49,684 bases of DNA from Nitrososphaerales archaeon (GCA_030038365.1 JASHPA010000014.1:1-49684); one strand, 5' to 3'; counted from the stretch's first letter, positions 16,539 to 25,036 are shown. Made by a program: numbers and translations. The notes: generated by a model not told the origin, from the letters alone.

Positions 16539-17111
16539 TCAGGGCTGGATGGGTTGTCTGCCGAAGTCGTCTGCGAACTTCCTGTCCTCCTGGTTTCCGC
16601 ACTCGTAGCACTGGGCCCTGCCGCCCTCGTCACTGAGGGGTCTGCCGCAGTTGCTGCACAGCGTCGCTACGACCCCAAGGTGCGGCTCGTTTATGGAGAG
16701 ATGGATCATCGCGTTCATCGTGCTGACCACCGTTGCCCTCACGATGTCCCCGAGCTTCACCTGGGTCCTCCTCATACCGCGGCCTCCCCTCTCTTCCCGC
16801 AGGAAGATGATGCCTACGAACCCGGCTGAGCTCGGGAGGCCGTTCACGTAGTATATTTTCATGTTGGAGACGCTCGTCTGCGCGGTCTCTATCTGGCCAG
16901 TGACCACGTCACCCACCGAGGGCATCTTGGCTACGACGACCGGCTTCACGCCCGTCTCCCTCTGGGCGAGGTCCTTGACCTGCGTCCCCATCAGCAGCGC
17001 CCTGATCGTCCCGTCCGCGTCATACGCGTTCTTACCAGGGAGGAACTCCTCAGAGACAGCAAGAGCGTCTCCCGGCAGCACGGTCTTACCCTGTGATTTC
17101 ATTGTCATCAT
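16539..17111 (-). CDS. csl4: Exosome RNA-binding subunit Csl4
   Basis: A 190-residue cap subunit of the archaeal RNA exosome. It has an N-terminal beta domain (VLPGDALAVSEEFLPGKNAYD), a central S1 domain (about residues 65-145) with VGDVVTGQIE and LGDIVRATVVSTM, and a C-terminal zinc ribbon (CSNCGRPL...CYECGN). The start overlaps the dph2 stop by 4 bp. The dph2-csl4-rpoL-tfs order recalls conserved archaeal neighbourhoods. Confidence 0.93.
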   Translation of the reverse strand: MMTMKSQGKTVLPGDALAVSEEFLPGKNAYDADGTIRALLMGTQVKDLAQRETGVKPVVVAKMPSVGDVVTGQIETAQTSVSNMKIYYVNGLPSSAGFVGIIFLREERGGRGMRRTQVKLGDIVRATVVSTMNAMIHLSINEPHLGVVATLCSNCGRPLSDEGGRAQCYECGNQEDRKFADDFGRQPIQP

Positions 17112-18148
17112 CTCGAAGTCCTGTTTACTAGTCCCACGGTCAACTCAATCCACTTCGGCCTCTCCAGGTACTCCCCTATTTCTCTTCCCTCCATCAGCCT
17201 GACCAAAGCGTCAGCTTCAGGTATGGATAGCACGGGCCTGTCGAAGTTGAACCCATCTATTGATATCCGCGGGCAGGCCGTCTGCACGAAAGCCTGTATG
17301 TCGCGGTAGGGTGCGAGCCTGTCCGGTGTCACGTCGCGCATGGCCAGCTGGACTACCCTCCTTCCCTGCATCTCAAGCCTCTTCGTTATCCATCTCGTCC
17401 GGGGAAGCATCTTCTGGCCCTCCTTGAGCCCCGTTATCACGCCGAAGACATTCGCGTCGAGCGCCTTGTAGACCGAGAGTATCGAGCGCTTCCTACGTAT
17501 CTCCGCCTCCTCCTTCATATCGCGGACCTCCTCAAGATACGGATCCAGCAGGAACGTTGGCTTCCCAGTCGCGAGGGCCACGCCCACTGCATGGAATTCG
17601 CTCTCACCCAGATAGCAGAGCGCGTCCACTTCCTTGCTCATCGGATAGATCGTCGAGAAATCGCAGCCGAATGTCTGGCTCTGGAAGAGCAAGTTATTCT
17701 CCCTGCCAAGGTGTACTTCGAAGCCGGCGCTCTCGTACCTCTTCTTCGCAGGCTCAAGCTCGTGGAGGTGCTGGCTGAAGGTCGCGAGACCGAGCTTCGG
17801 GTACCGCCTGAGAAGTGGCACGGACTTGTCTATGACCGAGTCGAACTTCACGTCGTCGACAGCGTCTATCAGGTGGGTGAACCTGCCTATGTCCTGGACA
17901 ACCGCATTGTGGCCGATGTGCAGGGCGAGATCGGCATCGAGCTTCTCTACCTCGTCGTCGACCGTGTCGCATATTCCGTAGCAGGAATCACCGACAAGGA
18001 AGCAGGGTATCTCATACTTCCTCTCGACCTTCTCCACGATCCCCCTTGTCTGCCTGATCAGGCCGCCGGGTGCATTGACCACTATGCCCTTTGGCCTGCG
18101 CTCTTCTATGAGCTTGAATATCTTCTCTTCATCTATGCGTACCGTCAA
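17108..18148 (-). CDS. dph2: Diphthamide biosynthesis enzyme Dph2 (Dph1/Dph2 family)
   Basis: A 346-residue radical-SAM-like [4Fe-4S] enzyme that attaches the 3-amino-3-carboxypropyl group to the target histidine of elongation factor 2, the first step to diphthamide. One cluster cysteine is in GDSCYGICD with the flanking HIGHNAVV segment. Two others fit DALCYLGESEFHAVG and QTACPRISIDG. The start codon is TTG. dph6, for the last amidation step, is at 41.3 kb in the same window. Confidence 0.92.
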   Translation of the reverse strand: MTVRIDEEKIFKLIEERRPKGIVVNAPGGLIRQTRGIVEKVERKYEIPCFLVGDSCYGICDTVDDEVEKLDADLALHIGHNAVVQDIGRFTHLIDAVDDVKFDSVIDKSVPLLRRYPKLGLATFSQHLHELEPAKKRYESAGFEVHLGRENNLLFQSQTFGCDFSTIYPMSKEVDALCYLGESEFHAVGVALATGKPTFLLDPYLEEVRDMKEEAEIRRKRSILSVYKALDANVFGVITGLKEGQKMLPRTRWITKRLEMQGRRVVQLAMRDVTPDRLAPYRDIQAFVQTACPRISIDGFNFDRPVLSIPEADALVRLMEGREIGEYLERPKWIELTVGLVNRTSR

Positions 18149-18435
18149 AGCTGCCCGAACGATGCTCGGCGCCCGAGGGTTCCTTAATTAGGATTCGCTC
18201 TCCAGCTCGCCTGTGTGCAGCAGCCACCCGGCAGCGATGTCTGTTAGGGCCGGCTAGGTGCGTAAGCGCGCCGAAGGTGAGATCTCGGAAAAAGGAGCTG
18301 TGACTCGTGAGTCTGTGAGACGTAAACCGAAGATAAGCAACGTGAGCTGTAATCCCCGGTTTCACTTCCAATGTGGATGGTGTGTTTTCCCTTGACCTTT
18401 TCCGTCCAGCGGCTCGACGCTCTATGCCGGCTTTC
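18149..18435. other. Intergenic stretch with a palindromic TATA-like element
   Basis: About 290 bp between the dph2 start and the next gene on the same strand. A symmetric tccttaattagga at about 18180-18192 can serve as a TATA box for dph2 (about 39 nt upstream) and possibly for a plus-strand transcript. GC-rich imperfect inverted repeats follow (near 18250-18285), but I could not fold them into any RNA family I know. No convincing coding frame. Confidence 0.3.
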
Positions 18436-18942
18436 CTAGACCGCAATGGAGAATCTGTGATTGGCCTCCTGGATGGCCGCGTCAAGCGTATTCTTCTGAG
18501 CCTGATATTCCGTTTCCATCTGGAGGAGCGCGGCGGGCGTTTTCTGCCACTTCTGCGGAACCTCATCCTTCGACCTGCGACCCAGCCCGAACAGCCCGGA
18601 CCTCTTCTCGACAGCTAGCATTCCGGAGATGTATCCGAGCTTGGCCCTGACGTTGCTCAGCTCGAGGATTGCCCGCGCGAGCGACATCTGCCTCTCTCCC
18701 ACGGTGATTGTGTTTGACAGGTTCGCCTCCTGAATGACCAGCTTCAGCTCTGTCTCTCTCGCCATAGCCGCGTCTATCTGACCCGAGATTTCTTCGTACT
18801 TGAAGTCAGGTTCGACATCAGCGTCGTGAACCAGGCTGCTCTCCCTGAACTTCGAGAGCTGCACAAGCCGCGCGTCAAGAGTCTTTACTTCAGCCAACGC
18901 TTCGTAGATTTTCAAGTACTCTTCTACTTCGACAGGGTACAT
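18436..18942 (-). CDS. Uncharacterised coiled-coil protein
   Basis: A 168-residue, mostly helical protein. Long heptad-like stretches (about residues 5-35, 45-70 and 80-105, and again 130-165) are rich in Glu, Lys, Ala and Leu and suggest coiled coils. A short Gly-rich turn near residue 115 (RSGLFGLGRR) breaks them. No catalytic motif or membrane segment was seen, and no family is recognised. It lies at the left edge of the accessory region. Confidence 0.5.
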   Translation of the reverse strand: MYPVEVEEYLKIYEALAEVKTLDARLVQLSKFRESSLVHDADVEPDFKYEEISGQIDAAMARETELKLVIQEANLSNTITVGERQMSLARAILELSNVRAKLGYISGMLAVEKRSGLFGLGRRSKDEVPQKWQKTPAALLQMETEYQAQKNTLDAAIQEANHRFSIAV

Positions 18943-19043
18943 TAGCCCCCACGAGACGCGTCCGGTCCGGTCTCACAAGGCAGGAACCACAACGCGTCCA
19001 AGGGGTGATTATATTTTCGGTCAGCCTGCTCTGACGGTGTCGA

Positions 19044-19311
19044 GTGCGCCTGTACTACGCACATACAATGTGTCTCTACGGAACCGCCGAGGAGAGCGAT
19101 TCCATGCGATACTTCCTCAGGGTGATAGATTGCTGCCGGGCCGCGTCACGACTGGTGTCGGCTCGAAGCCAACCACGCTCTCGCGATTCGCCTACCAGTC
19201 TACGAGCTCGAAGGCGGGCTTGTCTTCCGGGTCACGCTGCCCGTCGAGTTTCTGTCGAGGGAGGAGACGCTGAAACAGTATGCTGCATGGACTTGGAGAA
19301 AGGTAGCCTGA
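19044..19311 (+). pseudogene. Relic of a nucleoside 2-deoxyribosyltransferase-like small enzyme
   Basis: A GTG at 19044 opens a frame starting MRLYYAHTMCLYGT, typical of the N-terminus of deoxyribosyltransferase-like proteins. It soon runs into unrelated sequence. From about 19150 another frame gives a convincing C-terminus (LPVYELEGGLVFRVTLPVEF, then SREETLKQYAAW) ending at TGA 19309-19311. The middle, which should hold the catalytic core, is missing. This fits an internal deletion plus frameshift. A TATA-like attatattt lies about 30 nt before the start. It converges with the truncated L10e copy 8 bp away. Confidence 0.5.
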
Positions 19312-19318
19312 CCGGTCG

Positions 19319-19585
19319 TCAGGTCGCTGTCGGAGTGACCGCTTCCTGCGGTTTCAGCTCCTCGACCTTGATGTCTGTGAGCATGGGGAGCTTCGCTTTG
19401 GCTGCGTGCATCGCCGACTTGCCCAGAGCAAGGTCCGAGGCCTTTACGTAGAGCTCGAGTACCGTTGTGCCGATATCGACCCTCGCCGCCACACCTATGG
19501 GCTTTCCGAATGCCTTGCGCATGCCTTCCTGAAGCCTGTCTGCGCCTGCCGTGGCGATCATCTTGTTCTCGCGCGTTACAAACAT
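19319..19585 (-). pseudogene. Truncated second copy of ribosomal protein L10e (C-terminal half)
   Basis: The frame encodes the C-terminal half of L10e from RENKMIATAGADRLQEGMRK to the stop. It is about 84% identical in DNA to the complete gene at 22546-23067 by hand alignment, with most differences at third codon positions. The N-terminal 90 or so residues are absent, and sequence upstream of about 19580 is unrelated. The remaining frame is intact, so truncation may be recent or the fragment may still be translated from the TTG/ATG-like codons near 19585. It marks the left border of cassette 1. Confidence 0.75.
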
Positions 19586-19657
19586 TCCGATGTATACGGC
19601 ACTTCAACAGCTGGGCTAAATCCCCTTCACTTTCTACGCGGTTGCTAGTAACTATCG

Positions 19658-20203
19658 CTAGTCGTGAACGGAGGCGAAGCCGTCAAGGTCGACACGAATA
19701 AACTGATCCTCAACCTCAATCTTTATCCTATCCTTGGCAATTGTACTGTAGGCGCCCTCCACATATGATTTGAGGAACATCGACCATTTGAGACCAAAAG
19801 TATGCCGCAATGTAACGAGATTCGAGCAACCGTCACCCTCTACCCAGAACCAGCCATTGTACTTTCCGAGAACGTCAATCACAAACCTCCTGAAAGTTAG
19901 AGCGTACCCACGACCCCGATAAAGTTCCAAAATCACTGGAAAATCTTTCCTCGCAATCTCGAAACCTGTTACCTCCAGCGAGTGGGAATTAGTACCTCCG
20001 AGAACACACCGAAATGCCTCGTCATCAAAACTGATTCTGTGAAAGGCCTTTACGAGAGGATCTGCAAAGAGTCTCTCGGCCAGGATTGAGCTTAAGAAAG
20101 CGTTTTCCGATAAGCCCGCGAGCGCCGCTCCTCGTCTGAGGTTATCAATCAAGCCCACGTCGAAACGGAAGGCTTTGGTTCGAGTCTTCTTTAGCTCACT
20201 CAT
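19658..20203 (-). CDS. Ribbon-helix-helix regulator with a novel C-terminal domain (cassette 1)
   Basis: A 181-residue protein. The N-terminal 45 residues fit a ribbon-helix-helix DNA-binding fold: a short strand TKAFRFD then two helices with LSENAFLSSIL. The C-terminal 130 residues form a domain I do not recognise. It is shared with the protein at 29091-29627: GLKWSMFLKSYVEGAY here matches GRKWSIFLRFYIAGIL there, followed by a similar KIEVEDQFIRVDL-type ending. It is divergent from the peptidase gene, so it may control it; the C-terminal domain may sense a ligand. AT-richer than the neighbouring core genes. Confidence 0.65.
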   Translation of the reverse strand: MSELKKTRTKAFRFDVGLIDNLRRGAALAGLSENAFLSSILAERLFADPLVKAFHRISFDDEAFRCVLGGTNSHSLEVTGFEIARKDFPVILELYRGRGYALTFRRFVIDVLGKYNGWFWVEGDGCSNLVTLRHTFGLKWSMFLKSYVEGAYSTIAKDRIKIEVEDQFIRVDLDGFASVHD

Positions 20204-20401
20204 AGTCCGGCAGCCGAAGGAGCTAATACATTTCTAGTTAAACCTATGTGAAATTTACTCTGTTACGAGATTTACTTATTAATCGATTCATACCTACAAT
20301 CTTCAAAGAAAAGACCTCCCAGATTCTTTGCAATCACTAGCAGTTGCAACACTCAGCAAGACACGACTTTTTATTCAAAGTTCGGCCATTGCGATTCTTG
20401 A

Positions 20402-21613
20402 ATGAACTCGAGCTTCAGGTTGAGCGCCACGATGACGATTCTTCTATTATTGGTCGGGAGTTCAGCGAATTTGGTCATGGCTGCGACCGATGATTCCTCT
20501 TTCACCACGACTCAGTCGACGAATTGCGAGACCGCTACGGCAGCCACCTATAATGCCCTGGACCAAACGATGGCAGTCAACAATGCGATCAGCTCGCAAG
20601 AATACGTGCAAGGGATCATTGGATATCAGGAAGTTACGTTCAACAGCATATTCCAGATAGACAAAACCATAGCACCTTACCCTACATGCACAGAGCAGGT
20701 CCTCAGCTTTAACGTTGTCTTCACGCTGTACAACGCCACGAGTCGTTTAACCAGCAATCTAGTGATAACTGAGAATTCGAACCTAACGGTAATAGGCTCA
20801 AGTTTGCAGGTCAATCCAGGTACGGCGACCAACTACTCCACTAACTGGTCCGGATATGTGGCATACGCGAACAGTGGGGGGACTCAAGAAATCACAAAAT
20901 CTACGGTCGAGTGGACACAACCGACTGCTTCCGTACCGAGTACTGGATGCGGAAGCGGCAGCCATTGTGAAATCTCCAACTGGGCATCGCTGATGAACGG
21001 AAGCACAGGACCAAACTATGGTTTCGAGCAAGCTGGAACCACCGTGGAGTGCGAGGATTCATCTGGTAGCTGTACAAATACATACTTTGCGTGGTATGAC
21101 AGTCCCCCTGCGATGTTTGTCGAATGCAGCAGCGGAAGTGGTGGCGGCGGTGCAGTTACGATAAGTGGCGGGGACACAATAAACGCGACTGTCTTTAATG
21201 ATGCATATTTTGGCGGGAACGATAAGTTGTACATATTCTACGTTACTGACGAGAACAGTGACACATCTTGCTACGTCGCAACAACTCAATACATGACAGA
21301 CCCTACTTACGCCGGCTTTATATTGGAAAACGCTAACGTGGTACAAGATTACGCCAGCGACCCGCTTGCTGAATTTGGAACATCCTCTTTCTCGACAGCC
21401 TCGATCACGACCGGAGCCGTCTCTAGCTCTCGGACCATCAATAATTTCTATACCTCGGCGCTCGAAATGCAAAATTCGGAATTGGTCGGAAGTGGATGCA
21501 GTGCGACATACGTCGACGACAATGTCCTTTATGGGAGTCTAAGTTCGGGAGGCAGTTTCACCGAGACTTGGAACTCAAGTCAATTCACACCCGTCTACGT
21601 TACCGGCTGCTGA
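20402..21613 (+). CDS. Secreted G1/eqolisin-like peptidase (cassette 1)
   Basis: A 403-residue exported protein with a signal peptide (hydrophobic core ILLLLVGSSANLV, likely cleavage after AMA) and a propeptide-like region. The mature domain starts near TNWSGYVAYAN and includes VEWTQP, the NWASLMNG...FEQAGT segment and AGFILEN. In eqolisins the catalytic pair is a Gln and a Glu; Gln210 (FEQAGT) and Glu309 (FILE) fit those positions. Eqolisins cleave proteins at acidic pH. Cysteines and many N-x-S/T sequons suggest disulfides and N-glycosylation. A TATA-like ctttttatt lies about 30 nt before the ATG at 20402. The family is inferred from motifs only. Confidence 0.7.
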   Translation: MNSSFRLSATMTILLLLVGSSANLVMAATDDSSFTTTQSTNCETATAATYNALDQTMAVNNAISSQEYVQGIIGYQEVTFNSIFQIDKTIAPYPTCTEQVLSFNVVFTLYNATSRLTSNLVITENSNLTVIGSSLQVNPGTATNYSTNWSGYVAYANSGGTQEITKSTVEWTQPTASVPSTGCGSGSHCEISNWASLMNGSTGPNYGFEQAGTTVECEDSSGSCTNTYFAWYDSPPAMFVECSSGSGGGGAVTISGGDTINATVFNDAYFGGNDKLYIFYVTDENSDTSCYVATTQYMTDPTYAGFILENANVVQDYASDPLAEFGTSSFSTASITTGAVSSSRTINNFYTSALEMQNSELVGSGCSATYVDDNVLYGSLSSGGSFTETWNSSQFTPVYVTGC

Positions 21614-21690
21614 CTGAATCTCTGCTTGGCCCGCAATGTTTCATAATAAAATGGCCGAAGTTATCAATGTTGGTGACGTGAACTAAACAC

Positions 21691-22464
21691 ATGATTCGTC
21701 AAAGAATCATCGTAGTTGCAGTCATTTTTGTTGTTCTTGGGGCCATCGTCGCTTCTGCTTATCTTGCAAAGGAGTCATCACGCACCCAGACCTCCACTAG
21801 TGACTCAGTCTCAGCTACCTCGCCAAACGGGCTTCGCCTGACGCTAAGCTTGCCGGCAAGCAGCATCTTTGCAGGGCAGAAGCTGAATGTCTCTATCGGC
21901 CTCTTCAACGCATTATCGACTCCGCTCGATGTCTTGGCAGGGAACCCAAGGGGCGTCCCCCAAGCCCCCAACTGGACACTCGAAGGATTCCCACTCGAGA
22001 TATGGCCAGCGTGCTACTCTACGATGCCGATAGTCTTCGCTGTGATGAGCGGCAACTACACGATAGGCCAGATACGCGCGATGAATGGTAACTGGACAAC
22101 GGGCGGGGAACAGGCCACAGGATGCACGGCAGCAGGTCTGGTCTACAACGCCGTCTTCGAGCCCCACAGCGACAGAGCAAACCTGAATGGGACCTGGATC
22201 AGCGGTAGTATCGCCCCCGATCAGTCCCTCGGGTCGTACAGTCTCGAATCCAACTTCACGATAGGCGGCTACTGGAGTTATCCCTTGACCGTCTCATCGT
22301 CGACCCAGGACATGCTGACTCCTGTGAATGGTTCTTATGCTTACTTCTACCCGGAGACCACGGGACCCGGTGGCTATTCGCCGTTCACTTCAGGCGTCTA
22401 CACTCTGGCCGTCGATGACGAGTGGGGCCAGATTGTGGAGATGCACTTCACCGTAAACGGGTGA
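21691..22464 (+). CDS. Membrane-anchored extracellular beta-sandwich protein (cassette 1)
   Basis: A 257-residue protein with one N-terminal transmembrane segment (about residues 6-25, IIVVAVIFVVLGAIVASAYL), a Ser/Thr linker, and an extracellular domain with strand-like repeats (LRLTLSLPASSIFAGQKLNVSIGL) and a C-terminal VYTLAVDDEWGQI strand. This is the layout of an Ig-like cell-surface protein. It is homologous to the protein at 29696-30454 over most of its length (IWPAC..MPI, GSY.L..NFTI.GYW.YP, VYTL.V.DEWGQ). It follows the peptidase gene by 77 bp on the same strand. Possible roles are surface anchoring, inhibition or substrate binding for the peptidase; none is shown. Confidence 0.65.
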   Translation: MIRQRIIVVAVIFVVLGAIVASAYLAKESSRTQTSTSDSVSATSPNGLRLTLSLPASSIFAGQKLNVSIGLFNALSTPLDVLAGNPRGVPQAPNWTLEGFPLEIWPACYSTMPIVFAVMSGNYTIGQIRAMNGNWTTGGEQATGCTAAGLVYNAVFEPHSDRANLNGTWISGSIAPDQSLGSYSLESNFTIGGYWSYPLTVSSSTQDMLTPVNGSYAYFYPETTGPGGYSPFTSGVYTLAVDDEWGQIVEMHFTVNG

Positions 22465-22545
22465 CGACGGAAAACGTACTCGACGACCTGTCAGACAGCA
22501 GGAAGCGAGGGAAGTTCGCGATTTGCTGCTGCTATAGACGTGGGG

Positions 22546-23067
22546 TCAAGCGACGGCTGGCGTGGAGGCCTCGGCAGGTTTCAGCTCCTCGACCTTGATG
22601 TCCGTGAGCATGGGGAGCTTCGCCTTGGCTGCGTGCAGTGCGGTCTTCCCGAGCGCGAGGTCAGCCGCCTTCACACGAAGCTCGAGCACCGTGGAACCGA
22701 TATCCACCTTGGCGGCGACACCGATCGGCTTGCCGAATGCCTTGCGCATCCCCTCCTGGAGCCTGTCTGCGCCCGCTGTGGCGATCATCTTGTTCTCGCG
22801 AAGCACGATGTGCGGGTAGCTGACCACTTTGAGCCAATAGCCTTCCTCGCCGAGCGGGAACAACTTCTTGTTGGCAGCGACCCGGGCGGATTCGAGCGCG
22901 TTGGACCGGATCTGAACTCGTCCTTTTGAAAGCAGCAGAAGCCTGTAGGCGTAATCCGTGCTATATTTTCCGGTGATGAACCTGGCCACCTTTGGGTTAG
23001 GTGTGCCAGGCGCGTACTTCTTATTAAAGGCCTGGGATTTGACGGTCCTGTAGTTGCTGCCATGCGT
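22546..23067 (-). CDS. Ribosomal protein L10e (uL16), no canonical start codon
   Basis: About 173 residues of the archaeal L10e/uL16 protein, which sits near the peptidyl-transferase and 5S rRNA region. The core LRENKMIATAGADRLQEGMRKAFGKP is unmistakable. Homologous sequence begins at HGSNYRTVKSQAFNKKYAPG, preceded by ACG (23067-23065) where an initiator Met is expected. No ATG, GTG or TTG lies in frame between the upstream stop at 23112 and a GTG at 22989 that would drop the conserved N-terminus. A TATA-like gttaattagg is centred near 23110. Either a rare ACG start is used or the start codon was lost. A partial second copy lies at 19.3-19.6 kb. Confidence 0.85.
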   Translation of the reverse strand, partial: THGSNYRTVKSQAFNKKYAPGTPNPKVARFITGKYSTDYAYRLLLLSKGRVQIRSNALESARVAANKKLFPLGEEGYWLKVVSYPHIVLRENKMIATAGADRLQEGMRKAFGKPIGVAAKVDIGSTVLELRVKAADLALGKTALHAAKAKLPMLTDIKVEELKPAEASTPAVA

Positions 23068-23105
23068 GGTCGGAAAACCTCGAAGAACTCGCCTTTGAAA
23101 CGGTC

Positions 23106-24587
23106 CTAATTAACATTCGCATCGTCTTCATCGTCGCAAGCAGGAGATTTTCTCGGTCTCAGTAGGAACTCGTTCAGTGGCCATATCTCGCTCGTTCGGA
23201 CATGGCCGGGATGATATCCGTTTGAATCGAAGAACTCCAGGGCTCTGTCAGCCTCTCTTCGTTTTTCTCCTTCAAGGAAGAGAAGGATTTCCTCCAAGAG
23301 CCGGATCGCTCTGATTCCGTAGATGTCCTTCCTCCACAATGGCAGCCCCGACTCCCTGTATTTCGGCTTGACAGGACTAGGCAACCCTACACACCCGGAG
23401 AATTTGGCGATTGTAGCGCGATCGGTGTTAGTGATGCTCAGGACTACGCTCGTCGAACGCGTCCGCTTAACGTAGAAACATCCCAAGTTCCCTTCCCCCT
23501 GCATTATCGCTCCGACCCACGCTCTGTCTATAGTATTCTTGACGATGACCTCCGGGACGCCCATTCTACCACGTCCGACGCCTAGGGGTGTAGGGGTCTC
23601 AATCCTGTCTTGTGCTGTACCTGCTCCACCACGCCTCTTCGTGCGAAGAGGAAATTCACCGCGCGGCCAGATGTCCTGATTGCCGAACTTGCCTTCATGA
23701 TACCCATTCGATGAGAAGAACGCGATTGCTTTTTGCGCTTCTTTTTGCTTCTCCCCAACCAAGTGAAGAAGTATCTCTTCGAGAACACGGAGCGCCCTCA
23801 GTCCAAAGACGCTCTTCCGCCATTGAGGTGTCCAATCATGATTTCGTATCGGCTTCGCCGGAAACTCGAGCCCATAATACTCCGAAAGCCTGCGTATGGG
23901 TGCCGGGTCGACCATCGCCACATCGATTTCTAGGCATGTCGACTGCGTATTGGTCACGTACCGACATTGTATGCAGCCTTCGCCCTGAATCAGGCCTCCA
24001 ACCCAGGCTCTCGCAGTCGGGTCGGCGATGACCACCGCGGGCACGAGACTTTGCCGTCGCAGGCTCAGGTCAGGCCTGAGAGACCATTCAGCCGGCCGAG
24101 GTATCGCGAGCTTTTGGAGATGATGAGAGAGAATCGATACGCCTCTGAAGCCAAGTCTTCGTGCGGCTTCCCTGACCGTCTTGCTGGTCCTCACGATGTT
24201 TTCGAGGTGGGCCGGGAACTCCGGGTTAGTGGCCAAGGGCCGGTTTGCCAGTTCGTTCCATTGCCCTTCGGCTACTGAAAGGTCCATGGCGCCTCTGTGA
24301 CCCCGGCTCAAGAAGACCCAGTCACGCAAGGCCTTCATCGCGAGGAGCTTGGGACTCGGTTTGTACACCCAACCTCTTTTCCCTGAGCTGAGCAGAACCT
24401 TCTCTTTGACTACCAGCGAAGCCCTCTCAAGGTGGTTAGCGTGGTCGATAATCGTCGGCCCTTCGACCTTGAGCGTTCGTGCAAGATTGGCCCTGGTCAC
24501 CGCAAAATTCTGCGCGTCTTCGAGAAGTAGCTTTGCGATCCTCGTGCAGCACAGGTCGACCCTCGTATTTCTTGCAAGGTCCGTCAC
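23106..24587 (-). CDS. Two-repeat LAGLIDADG homing endonuclease-like protein with N-terminal HTH region
   Basis: A 493-residue protein. The N-terminal part (about residues 10-90) looks like a winged helix. Two LAGLIDADG-type repeats follow: RAWVGGLIQGEGCIQ near residue 193 and RAWVGAIMQGEGNLG near residue 355. Each ends with a similar SNGYHxGxx...IWPxxEFxLR block. In both repeats the acidic residue is retained (the Glu of QGEG), but the usual Asp of IDG is Gln, so cleavage activity is uncertain. It is not inside an intron or intein as far as I can see. The gene overlaps the upstream PD-(D/E)XK-like gene by 4 bp and ends about 40 bp before L10e, all on the minus strand. Confidence 0.7.
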   Translation of the reverse strand: MTDLARNTRVDLCCTRIAKLLLEDAQNFAVTRANLARTLKVEGPTIIDHANHLERASLVVKEKVLLSSGKRGWVYKPSPKLLAMKALRDWVFLSRGHRGAMDLSVAEGQWNELANRPLATNPEFPAHLENIVRTSKTVREAARRLGFRGVSILSHHLQKLAIPRPAEWSLRPDLSLRRQSLVPAVVIADPTARAWVGGLIQGEGCIQCRYVTNTQSTCLEIDVAMVDPAPIRRLSEYYGLEFPAKPIRNHDWTPQWRKSVFGLRALRVLEEILLHLVGEKQKEAQKAIAFFSSNGYHEGKFGNQDIWPRGEFPLRTKRRGGAGTAQDRIETPTPLGVGRGRMGVPEVIVKNTIDRAWVGAIMQGEGNLGCFYVKRTRSTSVVLSITNTDRATIAKFSGCVGLPSPVKPKYRESGLPLWRKDIYGIRAIRLLEEILLFLEGEKRREADRALEFFDSNGYHPGHVRTSEIWPLNEFLLRPRKSPACDDEDDANVN

Positions 24588-25036
24588 TTCTGTGACAGCT
24601 CCTGGAGTGCCCGTCCTAGTTCCTCAAGCGAAATGACGACGAAGTCCGCGTGCTGCAACACCGCGGTCACCGTGCCTTTCAGAAACTCCTGGTCCTCCTT
24701 CGGAGCCTCGACCAGTGCCCCCAGCTTCATCGCCGGGTACGCCTTCTTCAGGAGCCCGAACCTGTACTCCATGAACGCCGACCTCCTCCGGGCCTCGGAC
24801 ATCGCGGACCCCTTCGACCTCGTGCAGCAGGTACATTCCAGTACCACACCAGCCTCCCGGAAGATGAGAAAGTCGATTGACATCCTCACCTTCTTGGAGA
24901 GCTCGAAGACGTGGTGCGTCTCGAAGCTCAGCCGTCGGGCCACCAAGATATCCCTCACCGACTGTTCCTGCCCCGTGAGCGGCATCGCCGCGTGCGTCCT
25001 CCTCATCCAGGCTGTGGACGTACTTTGATTCACCAC
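24584..25036 (-). CDS. PD-(D/E)XK-like nuclease
   Basis: A 150-residue protein with a restriction-endonuclease-like core: an early Glu (TGQEQSVRDIL), then SIDFLIFREAGVVLECTC, where the Asp of IDF and the Glu of LECT match the PD...E-x-x pattern. A helix and GALVEAP strand follow. The usual Lys of the ExK is replaced by Cys/Thr, a variation known in some subgroups. It forms a 4-bp overlapping pair with the LAGLIDADG-type gene, so the two nucleases are probably made together. Could be a homing-type or defence nuclease; target unknown. Confidence 0.55.
   Translation of the reverse strand: MVNQSTSTAWMRRTHAAMPLTGQEQSVRDILVARRLSFETHHVFELSKKVRMSIDFLIFREAGVVLECTCCTRSKGSAMSEARRRSAFMEYRFGLLKKAYPAMKLGALVEAPKEDQEFLKGTVTAVLQHADFVVISLEELGRALQELSQK

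Noticed and set aside
18149-18435. Possible structured RNA in the gap after dph2
   Set aside because: Short inverted repeats only; no match to RNase P, SRP or box C/D layouts that I could recognise.
19037-19701. Several plus-strand frames across the L10e fragment
   Set aside because: They are antisense shadows of the L10e fragment; the same shadows recur over the full L10e gene at 22.5-22.9 kb.
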